NCBI GenBank assembly: GCA_013619125.1 | Contig: JABXKS010000043.1 | Coordinates: 1-64,000 of the forward strand | Length of the DNA stretch: 64,000 nucleotides | Direction of reading: 5' to 3' | DNA from: Clostridiales bacterium | Lineage (GTDB): Bacteria > Bacillota > Clostridia > Tissierellales > GPF-1 | Shown here: positions 51,634 to 60,603 of the stretch, in pieces | How positions within the stretch are numbered: position 1 is the first letter of the stretch | Layout: each line of letters opens with the position of its first letter | The notes under the pieces: generated by a model | What the model was told of the DNA's origin: nothing | The model's database searches: none | Seen by the model: only the letters and a program-made list of their open reading frames with translations | Position numbers and translations under genes: made by a program

Positions 51634-51674
51634 TAACGTCCGAATCGGTCGTCAGTAAATTAAAATCGGACATT
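51634..51674. promoter_or_regulatory. GTCCG/CGGAC inverted repeat between divergent promoters
   Basis: TAACGTCCGAATC (51634-51646) and AAATCGGACATTA (51663-51675) are inverted arms. GTCCG starts at 51638 and CGGAC at 51667, 29 bases apart, the same spacing as at 47331/47360 but with the arms in the opposite order. It sits between the Lrp promoter and the agmatine operon promoter. Confidence 0.7.
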
Positions 51675-51700
51675 ATTTTAGATTTTTAGGACAAAAAATG

Positions 51701-51729
51701 TTGACAATCAGGATTCGCGGTCGTATGAT
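51701..51729 (+). promoter_or_regulatory. Promoter of the agmatine operon
   Basis: TTGACA (51701-51706), 17 bases, TATGAT (51724-51729). It gives a leader of about 145 bases before the symporter gene. Confidence 0.85.
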
Positions 51730-51757
51730 TAAGACAGGCAATCGACTGCCCCTCATA

Positions 51758-51794
51758 TTTTGAGCTTGCAAGCCTCAAAAATAGATATTTTTTT
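51758..51794 (+). promoter_or_regulatory. Hairpin with T-run in the agmatine operon leader
   Basis: TTTTGAG (51758-51764) and CTCAAAA (51774-51780) pair around CTTGCAAGC, and a seven-T run follows at 51788-51794. The position 25-60 bases into the transcript suggests a transcription attenuator. A short AAGGT/ACCTT hairpin follows near 51800. Confidence 0.45.
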
Positions 51795-51879
51795 GCGTTA
51801 AGGTGAAAACCTTTTCCAAAAAGTGAAAAAAGTAACGAGGATATGAAATGGGGCCAAAAAAACTGAAAGGAACGGTAGG

Positions 51880-53355
51880 ATGTTTTTAGAAAACCTGATT
51901 CCACTTATGATTATTGGTGCCTTTTTTATCGGGATTACCTTGGTTGGGAAGATTGCGAGTAAGCGTGTAAAAACCGCGGACGACTATCTGGTCGCTGGTC
52001 GCGGTGCGCCGCTCTTTCTGGTTGTAGGTACCTTGTTCGCCACCTTTTGGGGAGGCGGAACTATTATTGGCGCGACAGGCGCAGCCTATAACGACGGCAT
52101 CTTCGGCGTGATTGAGGATCCGTTCGCTGCTGGGCTTGCGCTGATTCTGATCGGGTTATTTTTCGTCACAATTTTGAGGCGATTGAAGATCCGATCCATT
52201 GGAGAGCTTTACGCGTATCGATTTGGGCAGACAACTGGTTATATGGCATCGGCCCTGATGATTCCAACCTATGTCATTTGGACCGCAGTGCAATTATTGG
52301 CCATAGGCAAAATTCTCAACGTTTTGTTTGATGTGAATTTTATGTTCGCCTATTTGATTGCAACACTGGTTGTCGTATCATTCACCTATATGGGTGGCTT
52401 GATTGCCGTTGTTTGGACGGATGCGATTCAGATGGTGATTATTTTTGTCGGACTGATTGCGATTCTGGCGGTAGGATTTAAAGCAGCCGGCGGCGTGTCC
52501 GAGGTGGTCGCCCATACACCGGAAGGATTTTGGCGATTTATACCAAAAGAAAGAAGCATTGGTGCATGGATCAGTTATCTAGCTATGTGGGCGGGTATGG
52601 CATTGGGCAATATCCCAAGTCCAGATGTCGCGCAGCGTGCCTTTATGGCGAAGGATGCCAAGACAGCAAAAAAAGGAATGATTATTGCTGGCAGCATGTA
52701 TTGGACCATCGGATTTATCCCCATTGTTATTGCGTTAATTGGTATTACCTTGGTGGCGAAAGGTGTGATTCCGGCCAGTATGTTTGCTGAAGACAGTGAA
52801 TTACTTGTACCGTTCTTAGCCAGAGAGCTTCTGGGTCCAGTTGGATTGGGTGTTTTTGTTGCTTCCCTTTTGGCGGCGATCCTATCCAGTGCAAGTACAT
52901 CGCTTTTTGCGACGGCTGTTTTGTTCTCCAATGATATATATAAGCCGCTTTTCCATAAGGAAGAGGTGGCAGATAACGACCGCTCCATATTAAGGGTAAC
53001 GAAGGGATTTGTTGTTTTTGTAGGGGTACTATCAGCGGGCGTTGGTTTGGCGAGCACGAATATCTATGATTTGACGATCTTTGCATTTACCCTGCAATTT
53101 GGCGTGCTGTTCTTCCCATTCATTTTTGCTTTAAAGGCGAAGTGGGTGAATACCTATGGGGTTATCGCCGGGATGCTTGGCGGCTTGGGTGTCAACTTGA
53201 TCGGTGTTATTTCTCAAGCTTCTGTGATACCAGAGCCGTGGGAGTTTTTTACTCTCGCACCGGCTCTTGTCAATATGTTACTCATTATTTCTGTATCAAT
53301 CATTACGCGTAATAAGAATCATGCAACACCATTGGAAAATTTGTATATCGACTAA
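51880..53355 (+). CDS. Sodium:solute symporter (SSS) family transporter
   Basis: A 491-residue integral membrane protein with about 13 helices. It starts with ADDYLVAGRGAPLFLVVGTL and FWGGGTIIGATGAAYNDGI, the SSS/PanF-type hallmarks, and SSASTSLFATAVLFSNDIY lies in the sodium-site region. It leads the agmatine operon, so agmatine, putrescine or a related cation is a reasonable substrate guess, but SSS members carry many solutes. Start ATG behind GAAAGGA. Confidence 0.88.
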   Translation: MFLENLIPLMIIGAFFIGITLVGKIASKRVKTADDYLVAGRGAPLFLVVGTLFATFWGGGTIIGATGAAYNDGIFGVIEDPFAAGLALILIGLFFVTILRRLKIRSIGELYAYRFGQTTGYMASALMIPTYVIWTAVQLLAIGKILNVLFDVNFMFAYLIATLVVVSFTYMGGLIAVVWTDAIQMVIIFVGLIAILAVGFKAAGGVSEVVAHTPEGFWRFIPKERSIGAWISYLAMWAGMALGNIPSPDVAQRAFMAKDAKTAKKGMIIAGSMYWTIGFIPIVIALIGITLVAKGVIPASMFAEDSELLVPFLARELLGPVGLGVFVASLLAAILSSASTSLFATAVLFSNDIYKPLFHKEEVADNDRSILRVTKGFVVFVGVLSAGVGLASTNIYDLTIFAFTLQFGVLFFPFIFALKAKWVNTYGVIAGMLGGLGVNLIGVISQASVIPEPWEFFTLAPALVNMLLIISVSIITRNKNHATPLENLYID

Positions 53356-53386
53356 TACGTTTTGAATTTGGAAGGAGAACACAACT

Positions 53387-54433
53387 ATGAAAACCCCATC
53401 ATCATCAGCAACTGATTTAAACAAACAAGGCATGGAACACATGATTTCTATGAAGGACTTCTCAACTAAAGAGATGGACAACATGATGGAACTAATGGAT
53501 TACCTGAAGGAAGCCAGAAAAGATAATGCGATTCCGCAACTATTTGAAGGTAAATCAGTAGCCATGATCTTTGAAGCTGGTTCAACTAGAACCCGCGTTT
53601 CATTTGAAGTAGCCGCAACCCTATTGGGCGGACATGGATTATTTTTGTCTCCTAAAGATATTCATTTGGGTGGAAAAGAGTCTATCGATGATACTGCAAG
53701 AGTTTTGTCAAGAATGTGCGATATCATTATGGCGCGAACCAATGAACCGGAAACGATTGATGGCTTGGCTCGCATGTCTACGGTTCCAGTAATCAACGGC
53801 TTGGATACACGATTCCATCCGACACAAATGCTGGCTGACTTGTTTACAATCAAAGAGCATATGAAAGAAGGACAAAAGTTATCGGATTTGACTTTGGCGT
53901 TTATGGGCGATGCAACTGATGTTTGCCGTTCATTGCTATTGACTTGCACCAAGTATGGGATGAACTTCAAGCAAATCGGACCTGTAAAATATCAAATGGA
54001 ACAAGAGTGGCTGGATATCGCGGACGAGTATTGCAAAGAATCCGGAGCATCCTATGAGATTACGGATGATGTGGAAAAAATCAGTGAATGCAATGTTGTT
54101 TATGGCGACAGCTTCTACTGGGTGACACAATATGATGAAAAAGAAGAACGTCTTGCTGCTTTTATGCCGGATTATGTGATCACGGAAGAATTAATGGCAA
54201 AGGCACAACCGGGAGCGATGTTGCTTCATTGCTTGCCTGCTAACGATCAGGAAGAAGTAACACGAGAAGCCTTGGAAGGTGATTATTCTGTCGCATTTGA
54301 TGAAGCAGAAAATCGACTGACTGCGCAAATGGCAATCTTGGTGTACTTTACTAATAAATTTACGGTTACACCATCGGAAGAAGTAAAAAAGATGCATGCC
54401 GATAAAATCAACAATTTGCTTAAAACACTATAG
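53387..54433 (+). CDS. ptcA: Putrescine carbamoyltransferase
   Basis: A 348-residue transcarbamylase that cleaves N-carbamoylputrescine with phosphate into putrescine and carbamoyl phosphate. The carbamoyl-phosphate site is GSTRTR at residues 65-70, with HPTQ and HCLP further on. The ornithine-specific SMG loop of OTC is absent; the same place reads VVYGDSFYWV, like the putrescine enzymes, and FDEAENRLTAQMAILVYF follows. The adjacent agmatine deiminase, APC exchanger and carbamate kinase genes support putrescine over ornithine. Start ATG behind GGAAGGAG. The gene ends 36 bases before aguA. Confidence 0.9.
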   Translation: MKTPSSSATDLNKQGMEHMISMKDFSTKEMDNMMELMDYLKEARKDNAIPQLFEGKSVAMIFEAGSTRTRVSFEVAATLLGGHGLFLSPKDIHLGGKESIDDTARVLSRMCDIIMARTNEPETIDGLARMSTVPVINGLDTRFHPTQMLADLFTIKEHMKEGQKLSDLTLAFMGDATDVCRSLLLTCTKYGMNFKQIGPVKYQMEQEWLDIADEYCKESGASYEITDDVEKISECNVVYGDSFYWVTQYDEKEERLAAFMPDYVITEELMAKAQPGAMLLHCLPANDQEEVTREALEGDYSVAFDEAENRLTAQMAILVYFTNKFTVTPSEEVKKMHADKINNLLKTL

Positions 54434-54469
54434 AGATAAGTACATAGACTATTACTTGGGGGCGAGATT

Positions 54470-55576
54470 ATGTCTAGAAAAATAACGGAAACAACACCAA
54501 AACAAGATGGATTTAGAATGCCAGGCGAATTTGAAACACATAAAGGATGCTGGATGGTATGGCCAGAGCGGACAGATAATTGGAGATTGGGTGGAAAGCC
54601 TGCACAACAAGCATTTGTTGCTGTAGCGGAAGCCATCGCAAATTTCGAAGAACTAACTATGTGCGTTTCGCAACGACAATTTCAAGCAGCGCGGGAAGAA
54701 CTTAGCGATCGTATTCGTGTGGTTGAAATGTCGAATGATGATTCGTGGATGCGAGATGTCGGGCCAACCTTTGTGGTAAACGACGAGGGCGAGGTTCGCG
54801 GCATCGACTGGCGATTCAACGCCTGGGGCGGATTGGTAGACGGACTCTATTTCCCATGGGACAAAGATGATCTTGTGGCGAAAAAGGTGTGCGAGATTGA
54901 AGGCAAGGATTACTACTCTTTGGAAGAATTTATTCTTGAGGGCGGGTCTATTCATTCCGATGGAGATGGAACAGCCATTGTAACAGAAGCTTGCTTACTT
55001 CATGAGAGCCGCAATCCGCAATTGGACAAAGCTGGTATTGAAAACACCTTGAAAGAATACTTGGGTGTGGAAAAGGTGCTTTGGTTGCCGCATGGTATTT
55101 ATTTGGATGAAACCAATGAGCATGTGGATAATATCGTACATTATTGTGCGCCAGGGGTACTGGTTTTGGGTTGGACCGATGATGAAAGCGATCCACAATA
55201 TCCGTATTCAAAAGCAGCCTTTGATTATTTGTCTACTGAGACGGATGCCAAAGGACGCAAATTGGAGATTCATAAGATTCATATTCCAAACGAGGTGTTG
55301 ATCACCAAGGAAGAAAGCGAAGGTGTTGATTCGGTTGATGGAACACTTCCACGAGAAGAGGGTGACCGCCAAGCGGCGTCTTACGCAAACTTCTACATTG
55401 CCAATGATGCGGTTATTCTGCCCTTGTTCGATGACGAAGAGTATGACAATAAGGCAATTGAAACCCTGGAGAAGGTATTCCCAGATCGTGAAATTGTAGG
55501 TATTTATGCGCGCGAGATTATCCTGGGCGGAGGAAATATTCACTGTATTACACAACAACAACCCCTAGGAAAATAA
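54470..55576 (+). CDS. aguA: Agmatine deiminase (canonical copy)
   Basis: A 368-residue guanidine-modifying enzyme that converts agmatine to N-carbamoylputrescine and ammonia. Key segments are [45 protein letters not shown] with W93, R95 and D96, [34 protein letters not shown] with the catalytic histidine and [13 protein letters not shown] with the nucleophile C359. All of these agree with the enterococcal enzyme. Start ATG after GGGGGCGAG. A strong hairpin follows before the exchanger gene. Confidence 0.96.
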   Translation: MSRKITETTPKQDGFRMPGEFETHKGCWMVWPERTDNWRLGGKPAQQAFVAVAEAIANFEELTMCVSQRQFQAAREELSDRIRVVEMSNDDSWMRDVGPTFVVNDEGEVRGIDWRFNAWGGLVDGLYFPWDKDDLVAKKVCEIEGKDYYSLEEFILEGGSIHSDGDGTAIVTEACLLHESRNPQLDKAGIENTLKEYLGVEKVLWLPHGIYLDETNEHVDNIVHYCAPGVLVLGWTDDESDPQYPYSKAAFDYLSTETDAKGRKLEIHKIHIPNEVLITKEESEGVDSVDGTLPREEGDRQAASYANFYIANDAVILPLFDDEEYDNKAIETLEKVFPDREIVGIYAREIILGGGNIHCITQQQPLGK

Positions 55577-55600
55577 GGGTTTCAATTAGAGACAAGCTGA

Positions 55601-55628
55601 GAACTGTGGCTGCTGGCAGCCACAGGTT
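55601..55628 (+). terminator. Intercistronic hairpin between aguA and the APC exchanger
   Basis: GAACTGTGGCTGC and GCAGCCACAGGTTC form a strong stem with one bulged base and a TG loop. No T-run follows, so it more likely acts as an mRNA stability element or partial attenuator than as a full terminator. Confidence 0.5.
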
Positions 55629-55647
55629 CTTATGAAGGGAGAAAATC

Positions 55648-57024
55648 ATGGAAGAGAAAAAAGGAAATTTAGAAGAGAAAAAAGTAAGTCTATTTAAGAT
55701 GATTTCTTTCACGGTCTGCGGGATCGTCGTACTCGACACCTTTGTTGCTCCGGCAGCGATGGGTGTTTCATCAATCACGGTATGGTTGCTAACTGCCATT
55801 CTATTCTTTATTCCATACGGATTGATCAATGCAGAGTTGGGTGCGGCGTATCCGCAAGACGGTGGAATTTATGCCTGGGTCAAGCGTGCTTTTGGCGAGT
55901 TTCAAGCAACCATGGTTGCCTGGTTTTACTGGGTCAATGTGGCGTTTTGGATGCCAGCGGTATTTATTGCATTTAGCTGGTGGTTCTCCATGGCCTATGC
56001 GCCGGGATTGAGTACATTTGCCTCAGCGGCTATCGCTGTGGCCATGTGTTGGGTTGTTGTCGCCATTGGGATTCGCGGTGTTGAATTAGGTATTATGGTG
56101 ACCAATATCGCAGCGATTGTCAAGGTGGCCGTGTTGTTGATCTTTGGTGGACTAGGCGTGGTATACGCGATTCAAAACGGCGTTGCCAACGATTTTTCCT
56201 TATCGAATTTTGCCCTTGATTTTAACTTTGACACCATTGCCTTTAGTTCGGCAATTGTCTATAACCTCTTGGGATTTGAATTAATTTCTTCCATTGCATC
56301 CAGTATCGACAATCCGGGGAAAAACATTCCGAAGATGACGGTTTTGGCAGGGATCTTGATTGCTTTCCTATATATTGTAGGAACCTTTGGCGTATTGGTT
56401 GCCATTCCAGCGGCAGCGATTGACCCATTGGATGGATTTTTCTATGCGCTTCAGGAATTGTGTACAGTATTTGGTTCTTCCAGCACACTCGTATTCAACA
56501 TTATTATGGCGGGCGCGCTGTTTACCCTAGTATCCAATATGATTTCTTGGTCTATGGGCGGTGTTGAAGTATTGGATGAAGCGGAATTTACAAAGAAAAC
56601 AAAGGTATTGGGACATCGTCATGCGAAATATGATACACCAGATTATTCATATGTTTTGATGGGTGTGATTGCGACGGCATTGATCGTTTTGAACTTCTCC
56701 TTGGGCGAAAGTGCCAACGAGGCATTCTGGACAATCCTGTCTTTCAGCTTCTTGGTCTTCTTCCTGCCATACCTATGGTTGTTCCCAACGGCAGTGAAGC
56801 TTCGTCATATCGACAAAGACACATTGCGGCCTTATAAAGTGCCTGGCGGCCTGCCGGGCTTGTACATCTCAGCATTTTTGGGATTTGCATTTATTCTTTT
56901 GGGCATTTTACTCTTGTTCTTTACAGGGGAAGGATTCGATCCGCTGTATCATGGAACTTTGATTATTGGGACGGGCTTGACGACAATCTTCGGTATTGGA
57001 TTGTATCGAAAGAGCCATCAATAA
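55648..57024 (+). CDS. aguD: APC-family agmatine/putrescine exchanger
   Basis: A 458-residue amino acid/polyamine permease with about 12 helices. The start FTVCGIVVLDTFVAPAAMG and INAELGAAYPQDGGIYAWVK are typical APC segments (helices 1-2). By position it should exchange agmatine for putrescine, as AguD does in lactic acid bacteria. A near copy lies at 62146. Start ATG behind GAAGGGAG; the next gene is the carbamate kinase. The gene symbol rests on context. Confidence 0.8.
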   Translation: MEEKKGNLEEKKVSLFKMISFTVCGIVVLDTFVAPAAMGVSSITVWLLTAILFFIPYGLINAELGAAYPQDGGIYAWVKRAFGEFQATMVAWFYWVNVAFWMPAVFIAFSWWFSMAYAPGLSTFASAAIAVAMCWVVVAIGIRGVELGIMVTNIAAIVKVAVLLIFGGLGVVYAIQNGVANDFSLSNFALDFNFDTIAFSSAIVYNLLGFELISSIASSIDNPGKNIPKMTVLAGILIAFLYIVGTFGVLVAIPAAAIDPLDGFFYALQELCTVFGSSSTLVFNIIMAGALFTLVSNMISWSMGGVEVLDEAEFTKKTKVLGHRHAKYDTPDYSYVLMGVIATALIVLNFSLGESANEAFWTILSFSFLVFFLPYLWLFPTAVKLRHIDKDTLRPYKVPGGLPGLYISAFLGFAFILLGILLLFFTGEGFDPLYHGTLIIGTGLTTIFGIGLYRKSHQ

Positions 57025-57111
57025 GCACGAAATAACATGTTGATTTTCGAATGGGGATTGGAATAAACAACATCAATGCGAATGAGTAGAAAAGATTTTG
57101 GAGGTTGTAAG

Positions 57112-58065
57112 ATGCATAGAATACGTGAGGAAGATCGAGTGGTGATTGCCCTTGGAGGCAATGCTCTTGGAAATACACCCGCAGAACAGCGGGAGAAGGT
57201 TGCCATAGCAGCGAAGTCCTTGGTGGAATTAATCAGTCAAGGCAAGGAGATAGTGGTGTGCCATGGAAACGGTCCACAGGTGGGTATGATCAATCTTGCT
57301 TTTGAAGAGGCATCGAAGGTCAATGACAAGGTTGTGCCGGTGGATTTGCCGGAATGTACGGCTATGAGCCAAGGTTATATTGGCTTTCATCTCCAAGCGG
57401 CGATCAAGAAGGAAATGATGGCACAAAAGATGCCGTGGCATGTGGCGACGGTGGTGACGCAGGTTGAAGTGGATGAAAATGATGAAGCCTTTCAAAACCC
57501 ACGCAAACCGATTGGTGGATACTATATGAAGGAAGAAGCCGATGCTTTAATGGCGAAAGACCCCAGCCTCAAGGTGATGGAAGATGCAGGACGCGGTTAC
57601 CGTCGCGTTGTTGCATCGCCTAGACCGAAAGATATTGTGGAAAAGGCGTCCATCATCAACATGCTGGACAATGAATTTGTCGTCATTGCCTGCGGTGGTG
57701 GTGGTATTCCCGTGATTTCCGATGGAGAGGGTGGATATACAGGCGTACCAGCCGTAATCGACAAGGATTTTGCGACTGCAAAATTGGCCGATACGGTAGA
57801 TGCGGAATATCTATTCGTTTTGACTGCTGTTGACCGTGTAGCCATCAACTTTGGCACGCCTGAGCAGAAGGAGATAGAAAAGATGACCATCGCGGAAGCT
57901 CAGGCATACTGCGATGAGGGCCACTTTGCTCCGGGCAGCATGTTGCCGAAGGTGCAAGCGGCCATGGAATTTGTGCAGGCAAAACCTGGACGCCGCGCGG
58001 TGATCGCGTCATTGGAAAAAGCGGCCCTTGCTATCAAAGGTGAGAGCGGCACCATCATTTATTAG
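57112..58065 (+). CDS. arcC: Carbamate kinase
   Basis: A 317-residue kinase that transfers phosphate from carbamoyl phosphate to ADP, the ATP-yielding last step of the agmatine deiminase pathway. It begins with VVIALGGNALGNTPAEQ and GKEIVVCHGNGPQVGMINLA, contains CGGGGIPVISDGEGGYTGV and VIDKDFATAKLADTV, and ends GESGTIIY. ATG 57112 follows GGAGGTTG; ATG 57076 lacks a ribosome site. It closes the operon before the terminator at 58097. The equivalent gene after the second permease (62146) survives only as a scar. Confidence 0.95.
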   Translation: MHRIREEDRVVIALGGNALGNTPAEQREKVAIAAKSLVELISQGKEIVVCHGNGPQVGMINLAFEEASKVNDKVVPVDLPECTAMSQGYIGFHLQAAIKKEMMAQKMPWHVATVVTQVEVDENDEAFQNPRKPIGGYYMKEEADALMAKDPSLKVMEDAGRGYRRVVASPRPKDIVEKASIINMLDNEFVVIACGGGGIPVISDGEGGYTGVPAVIDKDFATAKLADTVDAEYLFVLTAVDRVAINFGTPEQKEIEKMTIAEAQAYCDEGHFAPGSMLPKVQAAMEFVQAKPGRRAVIASLEKAALAIKGESGTIIY

Positions 58066-58096
58066 ACCCGAATAAAACCCTATATAGCACCATAAG

Positions 58097-58138
58097 AAAA
58101 CCTCCCGTTTTGTGATCAATCACATGGCGGGAGGTTTT
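58097..58138 (+). terminator. Terminator of the agmatine operon
   Basis: AAAACCTCCCG and GCGGGAGGTTTTT form the outer stem, and TGTGAT/ATCACA is an inner pairing. An alignable copy of this terminator lies at 63626-63670. Confidence 0.9.
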
Positions 58139-58199
58139 TGGTTTGATGAGTTGTCAAAGTAATTGGAAGAAAGTGGAAATGAACTTCCTAAATCGACAA

Positions 58200-58979
58200 T
58201 TATTTTTGTGATAAATAGAGGCTGTGAACGAGCTGTGTTCGAGTACGCACATGCAACTTGCGAAAAATGGTATTGATATGTTTCTTTACTGTATTTTCAG
58301 TGATAATAAGTTTGGATGCAATTTCTCTATTGGAAAGACCTTCAAAAATCAGTGCAATGATCTCGTTTTCACGGAGGGTTATATGGTATTTTTCACTTAA
58401 ATCGTTATCACATCTACAAGACAAACTTTTCTTAATTCCATTCGGATATTCACGAGTGAAATTTGCAGTGATGTGTTCCGTGAGAAGTTGGAGAATACAA
58501 ACCTCTTCATCGGAAAAATCTTCATCGAATTGTCGAAACAATGTAATAGAGCCATATAAAATGCCATTGCCAAAGAGGGTGCTGCCAATACTGTAATAGA
58601 CACCCATAGGTTTCATCCAGTGTTCATAAATATCTGTTTTTTGTCTCGCTTCGTGAGTGATAATATCGGAGTCTCGATAAATGACGGATTTATTGCTCGG
58701 AAGCATCCATGCAATATAATCTGAAGCTAGATAGTGATCGTAATATGCATTCAATTCCTCTAGTGTCATATCGAGAGAAATGGGATCGAAAAAGATCGCG
58801 TTTCCATCCTGTAGATATCCAAGATCAAAAAAAGCCTTCTTGTGAGGAATGATGGTTTGAATCCGTTCTAGAAATAAATTTCGAATTTGCTCGATATCAT
58901 TCAGTCTTGTCATCGAGGATGCAAGGTTGCTAATTTGAAGCCACTTCTCTTGCGAAAGAATAAATTTGGGCTGCTCCAT
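58200..58979 (-). CDS. LuxR-type transcription regulator
   Basis: A 259-residue protein. The C-terminal helix-turn-helix is textbook LuxR/FixJ: LRENEIIALIFEGLSNREIA, SKLIITENTVKKHINTIFRKL and HVRTRTQLV. The N-terminal 180 residues look like a GAF-type sensor (FFDLGYLQDGNAIFFDPISL, YSIGSTLFGNGILYGSITLF). It lies between the two agmatine operons and is divergent from the second. LuxR-type regulators control agmatine genes in some enterococci, so it is the likely activator here. Start ATG with a purine-rich site (GAGGAAG). Confidence 0.85.
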   Translation of the reverse strand: MEQPKFILSQEKWLQISNLASSMTRLNDIEQIRNLFLERIQTIIPHKKAFFDLGYLQDGNAIFFDPISLDMTLEELNAYYDHYLASDYIAWMLPSNKSVIYRDSDIITHEARQKTDIYEHWMKPMGVYYSIGSTLFGNGILYGSITLFRQFDEDFSDEEVCILQLLTEHITANFTREYPNGIKKSLSCRCDNDLSEKYHITLRENEIIALIFEGLSNREIASKLIITENTVKKHINTIFRKLHVRTRTQLVHSLYLSQK

Positions 58980-59047
58980 TCGGATACTTCCTCTCTCTTG
59001 TTTTTATAGGACATACATCTGTGATGAAAAATAAACGGTTTATGCTT

Positions 59048-59088
59048 AGATTTTCGTTGGATCATATTCTCATATGCAACGAAAATCT
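59048..59088 (+). promoter_or_regulatory. Perfect 12-base inverted repeat, terminator-like on plus
   Basis: AGATTTTCGTTG and CAACGAAAATCT are perfect arms around a 17-base loop, followed by TTTTATT. No plus-strand gene ends here, so it may be the LuxR binding site, or terminate an unannotated short transcript. Confidence 0.5.
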
Positions 59089-59328
59089 TTTTATTCTCAT
59101 TTGATGGGATCGTTATGTCTAAAAGTATGGAGATGGAATGCTTCTAAAAGAACTAATTTTATCGTAACACGTTAGATCTCACGACACAATCATACCATAG
59201 CACCCAGAATGGAGATAACACGAAAGTAGTATGCGTAATGAAAGTGTAAGACTATGTACAACTGAATAAGGAGGAGGATTCTACTTGTGTGTAGTTGTCT
59301 CATTTTCAATCCGACGGGGAATAGTTTT

Positions 59329-59358
59329 CTGACAATTTTAACGGTATTCTGTTGTTAT
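59329..59358 (+). promoter_or_regulatory. Promoter of the second agmatine operon
   Basis: CTGACA (59329-59334), 18 bases, TGTTAT (59353-59358). The boxes are moderate, as expected for an activated promoter. Confidence 0.5.
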
Positions 59359-59375
59359 AGACAAAGCAGTTGTCT
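59359..59375 (+). promoter_or_regulatory. Palindrome directly after the -10
   Basis: AGACAA-AGCAG-TTGTCT is a 17-base perfect inverted repeat at the expected transcription start, so it is a possible repressor operator. Confidence 0.45.
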
Positions 59376-59408
59376 CAAGAACTTAAAATCGAAAGGAGCG
59401 TATTACTT

Positions 59409-60512
59409 ATGAAAACAATCAACAGCACGCCAAAAAAAGATGGATTTCGCATGCCAGCCGAGTGGGAACCAAGGAAGCAAGACTGGTTGATCTGGCCTGA
59501 ACGACAGGACACTTGGCGATTGGGTGGAAAGCCAGCGCAGAAAGTTCTTGTTGAAGTTGCACAAGAGATTGTTAAATTCAATAAACTATCAGTGATCTGC
59601 TCTGCAGACCAATATGAAAATGCGCGTGCTCGTCTTCCAGAAGAAGTTCGAGTCATTGAAATGACTACAGATGATGCATGGGCACAGGACAAAGGTCCTT
59701 TCTTTCTGGTCAATGATGAAGGCGATCAACGTGGCGTAACATGGGGATGGAACGCATACGGTGGTCTTGAAGGCGGTCTGTATTTCCCTTGGAAAAGAGA
59801 TGAAGAGTTTGCTGCAAAGCTGCTTGATCTTGAAGATGTCGATCGTTATGATGCACGTGGAATGGTATTTGAAGGCGGCGCTATGCAGATTGATGGAGAA
59901 GGAACTTTGATTGTTACAGAAAATAGTGTTCTCAATCACAATCGAAATCCAAACCTTACAAAGGCGGAGGTAGAAAATAATTTCAAAGAATATATGAATC
60001 TTGACAAAGTAATTTGGTTGAAGGATGGAATGGCTTTTGATGAAACGGACGGTCATGTTGATGATGTTTTATTCTTCGTGCGACCAGGTGTACTTGCACT
60101 TTCTTGGACTGATGATGTAAATAACCCTCAATACAAGCCTCTGAAAGAAGCGTATGACATCCTCAGTCAAGAGACCGATGCAAAGGGAAGAAAATTTGAA
60201 ATTCATAAAATCCCAATTCCAGGAATTCTTACAATTAGCGAAGAAGAAAATGCAGGAATTGACCTTTGTGAAGGTGCAGCCTCCCGTGAATCAGGCTTGC
60301 CTTTGGCGGTAACATATATTAATAGTTATTTCGTGAATGGCGGAATTCTAGTTCCTCAATTTGGTGATCCAATGGATGATGTCGCTTGCGAGATGTTCAA
60401 GAAAATGATGCCAGAACGAGAAGTTGTAAAAATTTGGACGCGTGAATTCTCACTTGCAGGTGGCAATATTCACTGCATGGCTCTTCAGCAGCCTGCTGCA
60501 ATTGTTAAGTAA
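59409..60512 (+). CDS. Divergent agmatine deiminase paralogue
   Basis: A 367-residue protein of the agmatine deiminase family. It keeps the nucleophile C356 (GGNIHCMALQQP), the catalytic histidine (TDGHVDD), D94 and the EGG motif. However, the near-invariant arginine of WxRDxGP is glutamine (WAQDKGP, Q93), [10 protein letters not shown] is WNAYGGLEGG, and EGGS is EGGA. The substrate pocket is therefore probably altered: the substrate may be another guanidino compound, or activity may be low. ATG 59409 follows AAAGGAG; the frame from 59370 has no ribosome site. It heads a second operon with two permeases and no carbamoyltransferase. Confidence 0.88.
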   Translation: MKTINSTPKKDGFRMPAEWEPRKQDWLIWPERQDTWRLGGKPAQKVLVEVAQEIVKFNKLSVICSADQYENARARLPEEVRVIEMTTDDAWAQDKGPFFLVNDEGDQRGVTWGWNAYGGLEGGLYFPWKRDEEFAAKLLDLEDVDRYDARGMVFEGGAMQIDGEGTLIVTENSVLNHNRNPNLTKAEVENNFKEYMNLDKVIWLKDGMAFDETDGHVDDVLFFVRPGVLALSWTDDVNNPQYKPLKEAYDILSQETDAKGRKFEIHKIPIPGILTISEEENAGIDLCEGAASRESGLPLAVTYINSYFVNGGILVPQFGDPMDDVACEMFKKMMPEREVVKIWTREFSLAGGNIHCMALQQPAAIVK

Positions 60513-60537
60513 ATAAGACTGCATAAGGAAGAAGAAT

Positions 60538-60583
60538 TTCAACTAGCCGCAATTTTTAGAATTAAAATTTGCGGCTAGTTGAA
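60538..60583 (+). other. Long hairpin between the second deiminase and its permease
   Basis: TTCAACTAGCCGCAA and TTGCGGCTAGTTGAA are perfect 15-base arms around a short AT-rich loop. No T-run follows. It is probably an mRNA processing or stability element that sets different levels of deiminase and permease. Confidence 0.6.
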
Positions 60584-60603
60584 TATTTGAAAGGAGAGTA
60601 GAT

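Larger units (their letters stand above)
58980..59408. other. Divergent intergenic region between the LuxR gene and the second agmatine operon
   Basis: About 430 bases without a gene. They hold a 12-base inverted repeat (59048-59088), a promoter (59329-59358) and a palindrome (59359-59375), each listed separately. The rest shows no reliable open frame. Confidence 0.6.

Noticed and set aside
53387-54433. Ornithine carbamoyltransferase of the arginine deiminase pathway
   Set aside because: The ornithine-binding SMG loop is missing, no arginine deiminase gene is present, and the neighbours are agmatine deiminase and an AguD-like exchanger.
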